From Vicia villosa (Eukaryota > Streptophyta > Magnoliopsida > Fabales > Fabaceae): a DNA stretch of 64,000 bases. The stretch covers positions 115,673,118 through 115,737,117 of the forward strand of contig NC_081183.1 of assembly GCF_029867415.1 (NCBI RefSeq), read 5' to 3'. Made by a program: the position numbers and the translations under genes. Of this stretch, positions 1 through 10,281 are shown piece after piece. Each line of letters starts with the position of its first letter. The stretch's first letter is position 1. The notes beneath the pieces were generated by a model that worked only from the letters and a program-made list of their open reading frames with translations, made no database searches and had not been told where the DNA came from.

Positions 1-957
1 GAACAACTGCTTAGATACCCTCTAAGACTTTTCTAGAGTCTACTGATCCACACGATCACTCTAGTTACAACCTGCTTAGATAACCTCTAAGACTTTCCTA
101 GAGTTTTCTGATCCACACGATCACTCTAGTTCCTTACAACTTAATGTAATCAATTCTAAGAGTATTACAAATGCTTCTTAAAAGCGATAATCACAACTGC
201 GATATTTCTCTTAACGTTTAAGCTTAATCTCACTAATATATTACAACAGCAATGTAGTGAGCTTTGATGAAGATGAAGATTCTGAGTTTTGATTTGAACA
301 GCGTTTCAGCAAGTTAATTTGAGTTGTTTGTTCAGGATCGTTAACCTTGCTTCTCATCAGAACTTCATATTTATAGGCATTTGGAGAAGATGACCGTTGA
401 GAGCATTTAATGCTTTGCGTGTTCCGTACAGCATCGCATTTAATGTTATACGCTTTTGTCAACTACCTCGAGCCTTGTTCACGCTGTGTCTACTGACGTA
501 GCCTAGAATAGCTTTTAACGTTCCTTTTGTCAGTCAGCGTAGCTTGCCACTTGTACTTCCTTCTGATCTGATGTTTGTGAATACAACGTTTGAATATCAT
601 CAGAGTCAAACAGCTTGGTGCATAGCATCTTCTGATCTTCTGATCTTGAAGTGCTTCTGAGCGTGATACCATCAGAACTTCAGTGCTTCTGTTCTCTTGT
701 TCTTCTGATGCTTCCATAGACCCATGTTCTGATTCTGCTTCGACCATCTTCTGATGTCTTGCCAGACCATGTTCTGATGTTGCATGCTGAACCCTTTGAG
801 ACAAAGCTTCTGAGCGCTGAATTATGCGTACTCTTTATATATATTTCCTGAAAAGGAAATTGCATTGGATTAGAGTACCATATTATCTTAAGCAAAATTC
901 ATATTATTGTTATCATCAAAACTAAGATAATTGATCAGAACAAATCTTGTTCTAACA
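1..957 (-). mobile_element. Sirevirus-type LTR (partial, minus strand)
   Basis: This is the reverse complement of the LTR at 1178-2384. On the minus strand it begins at 957 with TGTTAGAACA, and it runs off the left edge of the window. It carries the same internal features as its partner: a TATA box, a U3 rich in TCAGAAG/CTTCTGA words, and a ~66-bp direct duplication near its downstream end (about 5-140). Because its 5' boundary abuts internal sequence of the plus-strand element, I infer that a minus-strand copy inserted into the plus-strand copy. A solo LTR and the first LTR of a longer element outside the window are both possible. The 104-aa frame at 490-804 is conserved only because the LTRs are similar, and I do not call it a gene. 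Confidence 0.75.
368..375 (-). promoter_or_regulatory. LTR TATA box (minus)
   Basis: TATAAATA on the minus strand, at the position matching 1757-1764 in the inverted partner LTR. It is the probable core promoter of this LTR. Confidence 0.5.
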
Positions 958-1163
958 GTCTCTACCGAAATAATCAGGGAAGTCTTTTATTAAAGTTCTT
1001 CGAGTATTTATTTCAGGGGGAGATTATTTATCTCAGGGGGAGATTGTTAATCTCAGGGGGAGACATATTCATATGCTTATGCTATAGCTGTGTAATTTGT
1101 TTTTTGCCTTCTGCTCTTTCTGATCGCAAATTCATATCATTTATATATGTTTTTGTCATCATC

Positions 1164-1176
1164 AAAAAGGGGGAGA
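1164..1176 (+). promoter_or_regulatory. Polypurine tract of the 1178-2384 LTR
   Basis: AAAAAGGGGGAGA directly before TGTTAGAACA. It is the expected primer site for plus-strand DNA synthesis in copia elements. Confidence 0.75.
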
Positions 1177-1756
1177 TTGTTAGAACAAGATTTGTTCTGA
1201 TCAATTATCTTAGTTTTGATGATAACAATAATATGAATTTTTCTTAAGATAATATGGTACTCTAATCCAATGCAATTTCCTTTTCAGGAAATATATAAAG
1301 AGTATGCATAATTCAGCGCTCAGAAGCTTTGTCTCAAAGGGTTCAGCATGCAACACCAGAACATGGTCTGGCAAGACATCAGAAGATGGTCGAAGCAGAA
1401 TCAGAACATGGGTCTATGGAAGCATCAGAAGAACATGAGATCAGAAGCACTGAAGTTCTGATGGTATCACGCTCAGAAGCACTTCAAGGTCAGAAGATCA
1501 GAAGATGCTTTGCACCAAGCTGTTTGACTCTGATGATATTCAAACGTTGTATTCACAAACATCAGATCAGAAGGAAGTACAAGTGGCAAGCTACGCTGAC
1601 TGACAAAAGGAACGTTAAAAGCTATTATAGGCAACGTCAGTAGACACAGCGTGAACAAGGCTCGAGGTAGTTGACAAAAGCGTATAACATTAAATGCGAT
1701 GCTGTACGGAACACGCAAAGCATTAAATGCACTCAACGGTCATCTTCTCCAACGCC

Positions 1757-1764
1757 TATAAATA
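1757..1764 (+). promoter_or_regulatory. LTR TATA box (plus)
   Basis: TATAAATA about 580 bp into the LTR, after the TCAGAAG-rich U3 stretch. Transcription would start near 1790. Confidence 0.5.
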
Positions 1765-2384
1765 TGAAGTTCTGATGAGAAGCAAGGTTAACGATTCTGA
1801 ACAAAACAACTCATATTAACTTGCTGAAACTCTGTTCTATTCAAAGCTCAGAATCTTCATCTTCATCAAAGCTCACTACATTGCTGTTGTAATATATTAG
1901 TGAGATTAAGCTTAAACGTTAAGAGAAATATCACAGTTTGTGATTATAGCTTTTAAGAAGCAATTGTAATACTCTTAGAATTGATTACATTAAGTTGTAA
2001 GGAACTAGAGTGATCGTGTGGATCAGAATACTCTAGGAAGTCTTAGAGGTTATCTAAGCAGGTTGTAACTAGAGTGATCGTGTGGATCAGAATACTCTAG
2101 AAAGTCTTAGAGGGTATCTAAGCAGTTGTTCCTGGAGTGATCAGTGTGTGATCAGAAGACTCTGGAAGACTTAGTTGCTGACTAAGTGGAGAACCATTGT
2201 AATCCGTGCGATTAGTGGATTAAATCCTCAGTTGAGGTAAATCATCTCTGCGGGGGTGGACTGGAGTAGTTTAGTTAACAACGAACCAGGATAAAAATAA
2301 CTGTGCAATTTATTTTTATCTGTCAAGTTTTTAAAGCTACACTTATTCAAACCCCCCCCTTTCTAAGTGTTTTTCTATCCTTCA

Positions 2385-3142
2385 ACTTCATCAGATTCCA
2401 TGCTCTATTACGTATCCGATACAAATTTAACACACTTCTGCGATTCAGATACAACTTAAACACACCGCCTGTATATATGTGCAACCAATAAAGACTTAAC
2501 ACATCTATGCGATTCTAATACGACTTAAACACATTCTATGCCATATTGCGTATTCGATATAGACTTAATACACTTAAGAGTAATATTTATACTAGGTTGA
2601 CCCACCATAAGAATACTACATATTATGTTATGCACGTGTCACAAGTTATTCTAAAGGTGATAGTGGTGTATACCACCCTTCGACATGAAACCACTATGGA
2701 TCCTAGATGTGGAGTGGAGTACTTTATTTCCAATCAAACATTGGTTGTAACAGGATGACCATACAAATGGTTGATGGGTACTCCACAAATCATGTTGTGG
2801 GACATGAGTGACCTAAATGAAATTTTCCCATATTGTGTAATATGATATATGTCTAAGGGCCCCAATATTTAAGTGGACAAGGGTGACACGGTCTATGCCT
2901 TGTATTTAGTATAGACATGAAGGAAAAAGGGTAATTGTATACACAAATATTACCACAAAAAGGTTTTGTCAGATCACGTGATATTTTCATGACTTAGATA
3001 ACAGCGATGTGTTGCTAGATACCACTCATTATTTACTATGTTAAATGTGTGATTTAGTATAAGTGGTAACATCATGCGAAATTAAAGGGTCACACACATA
3101 AAGACAGATTGTTGAGAGATAAAAAAAGTAAAATAAGGAACA
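2385..3142. other. Degenerate intergenic DNA, LTR-like
   Basis: No gene is visible. Positions 2398-2575 hold imperfect repeats built on GCGATTC-GATACAACTTAAACACA-like words, a decayed minisatellite. From about 2650 to 3120 the text (a GTGGAGTGGAGTAC stretch, a GTCACACACATAAAGACAG stretch) resembles the non-coding 3' region of plant Ty1/copia elements ahead of an LTR, but I cannot place the family or its borders. Confidence 0.35.
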
Positions 3143-3319
3143 CCTTAAGGTACAATGACTTAAGAATTACGATACATAGTAAGGTACTGTGCACTTACGT
3201 GAATTGTAGAACACTGTAAGGTACAATGCACATAAGTGAAATATGTAATAACGTAAGGTACCTCCGTGCATGTAAGTGAAAAGAAGTACATCGTAAGATA
3301 TGGTGCATTTAAGTGAGCC
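3143..3319. repeat. Tandem repeat, ~37-bp unit, ~5 copies
   Basis: Five diverged copies of a unit beginning GTAAGGTACAATGCAC and ending in AAGTGAA plus a variable tail. It lies just before a TATA-like stretch (TCTATAAATAG, 3348-3358), so it may be the enhancer-like U3 repeat of a decayed LTR. Confidence 0.6.
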
Positions 3320-3414
3320 TTTTCAGCTTGTAACTCATACAAGCAGTTCTATAAATAGAACTCTTATGCATAAGCTTACACACTTGATGAAATTCAATTT
3401 TGAACCTTACCCGT

Positions 3415-3415
3415 A

Positions 3416-3450
<35 letters not shown>

Positions 3451-3466
3451 TCTCTATCTCTCTCTC
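3415..3466. repeat. Compound TC/CA microsatellite
   Basis: (TC)n, then (AC)n, then (TC)n, in a pyrimidine-rich leader-like stretch about 60 bp after the TATA-like sequence at 3348. Confidence 0.8.
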
Positions 3467-4659
3467 TGTCTGTCTTTATTCGTATCAGCTAGCACTAAGA
3501 CTGAAGACACTCTATTCGTGTGGATTGAGTGGAGGCCATGTTATTCGTCACACGTTTGAGATCATTCGTTCGATTATGCATCAAAGGTGTTAATCGTCAC
3601 AAGTGATAATATTTTCTATCACTAATCATGATCATTTATAAGAGTCAATTTAAGGGAATTTTTTATTTTTTACTGCATTATATTAGAGTATCCTTAAATT
3701 TTGAAGTTCTATCATATTGAAGTTTACTCTGATTGTGTGAATGTTGTATTAAGTTATGGCAGTGTTTAGTAAATAAATTTAAAAAGATAATACAATTAAA
3801 TAGTCAATTGAAGTACCATAGTTACTTAACCATTGTAGACATAAAGAATTTAGGTCATAGTGGTAAATTATACAAATTTTATTTGAAGTGTAATTGTGTT
3901 AATGATAATTTAGACATAAGGTAGTTTTAATAAGCCATTTCATATTTTCACATTATTGACAAACACCACAAAATTTTAGTCCTGATCACATATGACGTGA
4001 CACCACACCACATCATTGACACTGTGAATAAGTGAAATCATTGTCCAACATTCTTGCCAATTTTGATTTGAAATCATTATTAAACATTCTTGCCAATCAT
4101 TATTTGAAATCAGGCATTACTTCCATTATTATATAAACTTGTTACAAGTTACCAAATTTTATTAACTTTTTGCCTCATGGATTATTTTATTTTAGATGAT
4201 TAAATGAAAAGCTCAAACAACAATCCTCACGAAATTCATATCTTTCTTTTCATTTGCTACTCAAATTTTGCAATTATAAAACTACAATAACTGAATACAA
4301 GCCATATGTTGATATCAAGCAAACTACTCGTATATTCATTATTCTAATTGATTAATGTAACCAATTATAAATTTTCCTATCTTACAAAATAAAAAACAAA
4401 AAACTGTGATAACATAAATAATACTAAATCAAATTAATATTGCACAAAATACAAAGTTAAAAATACGAAATTCAATTTTTGTGATCAAGATTCTTGAGTT
4501 GAAAAATGGTGCAGATTTCTATCAAAAGAAAAAAATTTCTTTACAAGAAACACCGATGTTCGAATTTTTTTTTAAATAACCAACTATTAAAAAAAAACCA
4601 AGTTTTCAGTTTATTTATCAAAGTCTCTAGGTTTGGGACACCGTATAGGTGTATGTGCC
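3467..4659. other. AT-rich intergenic DNA
   Basis: There is no coding signal. The first ~150 bp resemble the R/U5 part of a copia LTR. The rest is AT-rich, with a local ~50-bp near-duplication around 4040-4110 (ATTTGAAATCATT and ACATTCTTGCCAAT words twice). I see nothing else that I can name. Confidence 0.4.
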
Positions 4660-5495
4660 ATATCATTTGGCGCATAAGTGTACAAGAAGCAAAACGGGCA
4701 GAAAAATAAATGCAAGAAAATAAAAATCCTAATTAAACTATTACATCCTGTGAGTAGTTACATAATATGGCAAAAACTTGCGTGAAAACCAAAAGAAATA
4801 ATTAAGTAAATAATAACCCTGGCAAGACATCACAACAATAATAATAAGGTAAATAAATAAAGGTGAAATTAAAAGGGCAAAATATTTAACAGAAGGCATT
4901 CGACAATCACAGAATATGGGGTGAAGAAAGAATTCGCGCATAAAAAACCTCAACACTTATAAGGTAACAGATCAAAAATTAAAAGGGTTAGGAAAAACAG
5001 TGATTAATAGTCATGAGGAAAAATAGTTAGCCAAAAAATAAAATCAGGGTTAGAAAACCTAAAAATAAATTAGCCTAAAAATCCTAATTTGATTAAATTA
5101 ACCTAAGTCTAAAAATATTATTGTTGAATTAACCTAAATTTAAAAAATTAATTATTTAAACCTAAAAATAAATATTACTCTAAATTATTAATTTAAATTA
5201 AAAAAACAAATTAATTTTATAAAAAAAGATTTTAGAGTGATTTATGAAAATAGCATGAATTTTATGGTTTGAGAAAAAAAGATTAAGGTTTTAGTGAAAA
5301 TTTAAATAATAAAACAATAAACCAATAATTAAAAAATGAATTAAAGAAAAACAAGGATTTGATCTGATATGGTGTGGCTGGAGGTCCATGGGATGCCAGT
5401 GGGATTTTCGAAGAGGAAGAAGCTTTATGCCCTAACAATGGTAAACTCATATTCTTGCACCGCTCCTCTTTAACCAAAGGAAGTACCTGCAAAAA

Positions 5496-5605
5496 TAGGA
5501 TAATAATAAGAATAAGAATAATAATAGTAATAATAATAATATAATAAAAATAATAATAGTATAATAGTAATAATAATAATAATAAATAATAATAATAGAA
5601 GCAAT
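5496..5605. repeat. AAT/ATA microsatellite
   Basis: Interrupted (AAT)n run of about 100 bp within the old LTR. Similar but poorer sequence continues to about 5690. Confidence 0.75.
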
Positions 5606-6253
5606 TAACAAAAATATTACTACTAATAATAATTATAATAAAAAAAAGGTTAGTAATGATAATAGTTATAATAAAAAAAACTTATGAAAAGGGTTTGACC
5701 TCATATAATCTACAATTTCACTAAGAAATAAAGAAAGGTTCAGAAAGTTACATCAAGGCTAAAAGGGCAAAAATCACCAAGGGTTTAAAAAAAAAATTAT
5801 AATTGCAAAAACATAAATTTAAACTAAAATGTAGCAACAATGGCCAAAAATATTGTAATTTTAGACAAAGTATTCGAAAGAGGTTTTTAAAAAGGTTAAA
5901 AGAAAGTGTTTCAAAAAATAAAGAGGAGATAAAAAAATATAGTAATTTTCATAAAAGGTGGCCTCAAGTATTATCATTGGCCAAAAACCACAAACTGAAG
6001 TCTTCTTGAACATAGTAAAATCTTTTGAAAAAAAAGGAAGGCGTAAGGTGTCATCATTGGTCAAAATAAGAGATATTGAAAGCTTTTGAAAAGATATAAA
6101 AAAAAAGTGAAAAGGTTTGTGACAGGGTTTTTGAAAATTGTTGATGGAGAAAATTTTAGAAAATAGTTGGTTGGGAGAGAATGAGAATTGTTGATGATTG
6201 TTAGAACGAGGGCTAGAAAGTTGTTGGTCTCCTCAAAGTTTAGAACCTAGTGC

Positions 6254-6263
6254 TATTTATATA
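6254..6263 (-). promoter_or_regulatory. TATA box of the Ogre-like LTR remnant
   Basis: TATATAAATA on the minus strand. The transcript would run leftward, away from the LINE insertion site at 6658. Confidence 0.45.
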
Positions 6264-6658
6264 TAAAAATTATGTTAGTAAAGATATTAAAAGAATCAAT
6301 TAATTAATTAATAAATCATAACTCTAAATCAAATATAATTTGATTTTGATTTCTGAAATATTTATCTAATTATGTTGATTCTTTCCTAAACTATACGATT
6401 ATGCAATATTAAAAAATATGAACAAAATCTTTGCAAATCTTTTTTTTTTAATGATTTTTGGACTAAAATTACAAAAAATAAAGATTTTAATGAAAAATAA
6501 TATTTTAAAAATGCCTAATAAACAAATACGAAAATAATAATTAAATGATAAAAAAAATACTATTTTTGATTTTTTTTAATATTTTATGATTTTTGGTAAT
6601 TTTTTGACTAAAAAATACATAAAAGTAAAAATTGACTACTTTAAAAAATGCTTATTTA

Positions 6659-8140
6659 TTTGCCACAAATCAGTTATGACCAATCAGTTATGCTAACTGC
6701 CCCTGTGACTTCATATGAGATAAAGCTGGCACTAGATGGCATAGGAGACAATAAATCCCCTGGGCTTGATGGGTATGGAGCCAAGTTCTTCAAGGAAGCA
6801 TGGCCTATTGTCAAGAATGATGTGTGTGAGGCTGTGAAGGAATTCTTCACTTATAGCAGAATTTATAGAGACCTTAATTGTACCCTTGTCACTTTGATAC
6901 CTAAGGTGGAAGGAGCTAATACTTTGAAAAACTATAGGCCCATTTCATGCTGCAGTACCATCTACAAAGTAATTTCCAAAATCCTTACTAGCAGACTGGG
7001 TAAAGTTATTAGGAGCATTGTAAGCAAGAACCAAGCTGCCTTCATTCCGGGCCAACACCTTCAGGACCATGTCCTTTTGGCTTTTGAACTCATGAGGCAT
7101 TATGGGAGAAAGGGTATGAGTCCTAAATGCATGATCCAGCTAGATATGCAGAAGGCATATGATATGGTTGAGTGGGATGCCTTAGAGACCATCATGAAGG
7201 AGCTGAGATTCCCTAGTAAGTTTGTTAATTGGGTAATGACAGGGGTGAGGAATGTGACATATAAGTTTAATGTAAATGGCAGCTATACTTCATCAATGGA
7301 GGCAAAAAGAGGGATTCGACAGGGAGACCCCATATCTCCCCTTCTCTTTGTGCTTATGATGGAATACCTCACTAGGTATTTGCTTACTCTTGACAGGAAT
7401 CCTGACTTCAAATACTATTCCAGGTGTGAGAAGCTAAGGATCACTAGTTTGAGCTTTGCTAATGACTTGCTCATGTTTTCCCATGGTGACTGCAAGGCTG
7501 TAAAGGCGATGATGGATTGTTTCTGCAGGTTTTCAAAAGCTACTGGACTGAGAGTAAACATACAGAAATGCTCCATTTATTTTGGAGCACTGGAGGAGAA
7601 TGAGAAATTAGAGATTCTGCAGCAGACTGGATTCAAAGAGGGAGCATTTCCCTTCAGGTACCTGGGCATCCCCATCACTGAAAAAAAGCTTGCTATAAAG
7701 CACTATCTCCCCTTGATAGAGAAAATTGTCGGCAGAGTTACCCATTGGAGTGCCAGACTGCTCTCATATGCTGGCAGGCTTCAACTAGTCCAGAGTGTGA
7801 TATTTGCTACTATCAATTTTTGGATGCAGTGCCTCCCCCTTCCCAAAATGGTGATCCATAGGATTGATGCCATCTGCAGAAGTTTTATCTGGCCGGGGAA
7901 GAGCACAGTGACTAGAAAATCCCCAGTTGCTTGGCACAAACATTGCAGCCCCAAGAAGTTTGGAGGTATGAACTTAATTGATTTGTCTATTTGGAATAGA
8001 GTGCAATTGATGAAAATGCTGTGGAACATCCAGAGGAAAACAGACAATCTATGGATCAAATGGATCCATGCATATTATATCAAAAGTGGGAATGTGTTAC
8101 AGATGGAGAGCAAGCCCTGTTTCTCATGGATCATGAAAAG
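6659..8140 (+). pseudogene. LINE ORF2 fragment: reverse transcriptase
   Basis: This encodes the reverse transcriptase core of a plant L1-type LINE. Visible blocks in order: NKSPGLDG near the start, LIPK and NYRPISC, KNQAAFIPGQ, the first catalytic region QLDMQKAYD, RGIRQGDPISPLLF, then SFANDLLMF, and the thumb/connection part up to the insertion at 8141. The family normally has F-A-D-D at the second catalytic site. Here it reads F-A-N-D, so one of the two metal-binding aspartates is lost. The ATG at 6648 lies in the target duplication and is not a genuine start. The frame is open for about 495 codons. It ends in three codons that belong to the inserted LTR, and the LINE frame resumes correctly at 25577. 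Confidence 0.88.
8136..8140. repeat. Target duplication AAAAG, left copy
   Basis: It matches 25572-25576 and brackets the chromovirus-like element; 5 bp is the usual size for LTR retrotransposon integrases. Confidence 0.9.
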
Positions 8141-10267
8141 TGTAACACCCTTCTAAACCCCGCGGCAAATTAAATAAATATATCAGAGTAAAACATAAAC
8201 ACAAGGGTGTCACAATTACAATTATAACAAATTTATCATAAATCAATTGTCATGCTTCACTTAGGGGCAAATCATCCATTTAACAAAATCATGTTTCTAT
8301 ACAGCGGAACATTAATCAACAGATAAGCATAACATCATCTATGCAATATCTCACAAATTACTCCAATAACAACAAAATAAAGTATCATCATCAACTCTAA
8401 ACTAGCGTTCCCCCAGTGTTACAATATCAGAGCATGACACCGACACTATACTTAAACAAACTGGCCTATGAGCTATCCTCACCAGAGCCAAAAGCCGCTA
8501 CTCGCCAATCTGAAATCATCAAAGTAAGGGTGAGTCTCATTCACAATTAACAAATGTTATCGAATCATAAACAATAACACATCATAGTCACATTATTCAT
8601 CCAATTTCATTATATTCAGATTGTCAGGAAGTACTTATCAACACACAACAACAATAGAATACATTACCAAAAGACATCACCATAACAATTACACCATCAT
8701 CAAATATTATAACATTGGACAATATTCCATTCATGTTATAATTATACACAACAACCTAATGCAAATGCAACTATATGCATGTGGTACCAAACATGGGATA
8801 ACCCATCTCACCGATCCACCACCATAAAGATTCGGCTACTTCTCTCACCAATTCCACACAATGGGAATTAGCTACCGCTGTCCCACCACCATAAGGGATA
8901 CAGCCCACAACATGATTATGAAATGCATGTATCAACCATAACATGCTCATCATCAACATTAATCAACCAGATATCATAATCATCAACCACCACAATAATC
9001 AACAGCCACACACAGTTATGTTGTTTCTCAACCATAATAAAATACATATTTTACATCAACAATATATGTATAACAAACACCAATTGCAACCACAGCATCA
9101 TAGCAGGTAAATCATTCATTATACAGTGCACACAATAGCACCCCTCACAATCGCGTACCAAGTACAACAAAGCAACTCATCCACGATAGAGTATTTACCT
9201 CATCATTCATCAAAATACATGATAACCATATTTACCATGAACAACATCCATTTGTATAACAAGCAGGAGCAATCATATTATAACAACACCATCATTGCAC
9301 ACATTCAATTATGCAAACAAGAGTAAACCAGATTTGAAGAAAATGATACTTTTCAAATAAAATCAAGTTATTGTTGTTATATTTATTTTATATGGTAGAC
9401 ATTCAATTTAAGGAACAATGTCCAAAACGGCGTCTAAAACGAACTTACGGTTTGAAAGTTACACATTTTTACATTTTTCAAAGAAAATAATTATCGCTAC
9501 AGCACGCGGCGCCACACACAGTCCGCGGCGCGTAACGAATAGAAAACACGCCTTCGCGGCGCAAACACAAGTTCGCGGCGCGGAACGAGAAAAGTTACGC
9601 CTTCGCGGCGCGCACCCACCTTCGCGGCGCGAACTGGCAAAAACCAGAGATCTCACATCGATTGACAGCATTACGGGATTCATCCCAAAATCCCCAAAAC
9701 CCAAATCAAGTTATATCATGAACCTCAAATACCACCATATCAGCCACATACATGTTATAACACAAATATAACACACAAAGAGGATCATACAATCATCATA
9801 ACAGCCATATGATCATACAATTCATCACGTCAAACAATTCCCATCAAAATCATCCCAAAACCCCAACCTAACATATAACCAATTGACACAAACAATGCAT
9901 CTAAATCAGTCCCATCATCTATAATACGATAAAAGATGTTAACCGGAAGAGTCCCCCCTTACCTTAGCCAAAGATCTTGATTAGCCCTGTTTCTCTTCTG
10001 TTCCCCTTTCACGTATCAGCACTTCTACTCTTCTGCTCTTCTTTCACATCTATTTTCCTTTTTTCCTCAATTCCTTATTTTTATGAAAAATAGATTTTAA
10101 TTAGTAAAGGGCTTTACTAATATAGCACCCCCTCTTTACTAACACCACACTTGGCCCAATAGCTCATCTCATAATTCTTTCTAAATAATTCCACCAAAAT
10201 ACCGAATAATTCCAAATAATAATTTAATTTCCGATTAAATTAAAATTAGAAAATATGGGGTGTTACA
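8141..10267 (-). repeat. Chromovirus-like 3' LTR (2127 bp)
   Basis: The full LTR has exactly the same length as the right LTR once the Sirevirus and one TCTAA are removed (1764 + 363 = 2127). It is AT-rich except for a CpG-dense block at 9500-9640. The short frames inside (for example 8621-8827, 9126-9326) recur in the other LTR only as LTR sequence. Confidence 0.92.
9505..9630. repeat. CGCGGCGC cluster in the LTR
   Basis: Six copies of CGCGGCGC, most preceded by TT or TC, within 126 bp (first 9505-9512, last 9623-9630). The surrounding LTR is AT-rich. The block is repeated at 14996-15122 in the other LTR, where the first copy is mutated. A CpG-rich regulatory or methylation-target role is possible but not shown. 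Confidence 0.75.
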
Positions 10268-10281
10268 ACTCTCCCCCACTA
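10268..10281 (-). promoter_or_regulatory. Polypurine tract of the chromovirus-like element
   Basis: On the minus strand TAGTGGGGGAGAGT lies directly against the LTR start. It fixes the element orientation. Confidence 0.75.

Larger units (their letters stand above)
958..2384 (+). mobile_element. 3' end of Sirevirus-type element: internal tail plus 3' LTR
   Basis: Positions 958-1177 are the last internal bases of a plus-strand Ty1/copia element. They hold three AGGGGGAGA words 20 bp apart (1015, 1035, 1055) and then the functional-looking polypurine tract at 1164-1176. The LTR starts at 1178 with TGTTAGAACA and appears to end near 2384 (ATCCTTCA), about 1.2 kb. It contains the 66-bp duplication seen in the minus copy, and a pyrimidine/C-run region (2351-2358) close to its end. 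Multiple polypurine-tract copies ahead of the 3' LTR are a known Sirevirus trait. The rest of the element is absent because the minus-strand LTR interrupts it at 957/958. The 3' boundary is less certain than the 5' one. Confidence 0.7.
4660..6658 (-). mobile_element. Ogre-like LTR remnant, downstream part (minus)
   Basis: On the minus strand this continues the LTR that starts at 26499; a LINE split the two parts. It holds a TATA box (6254-6263) followed by a leader-like region, and a stretch around 5345-5400 resembling 46036-46090 in another Ogre-like LTR (both contain GATCTG-TGGTGTGGC). The sequence near 4700-4740 loosely matches 45340-45390. The usual Ogre LTR end is missing, so the left border (about 4660) is approximate. 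Confidence 0.5.

Noticed and set aside
490..1643. 104-aa frames at 490-804 (minus) and 1329-1643 (plus) as a conserved gene pair
   Set aside because: They are the same U3 segment of two LTR copies; the frame stays open because of the repeated TCAGAAG word, and there is no domain.
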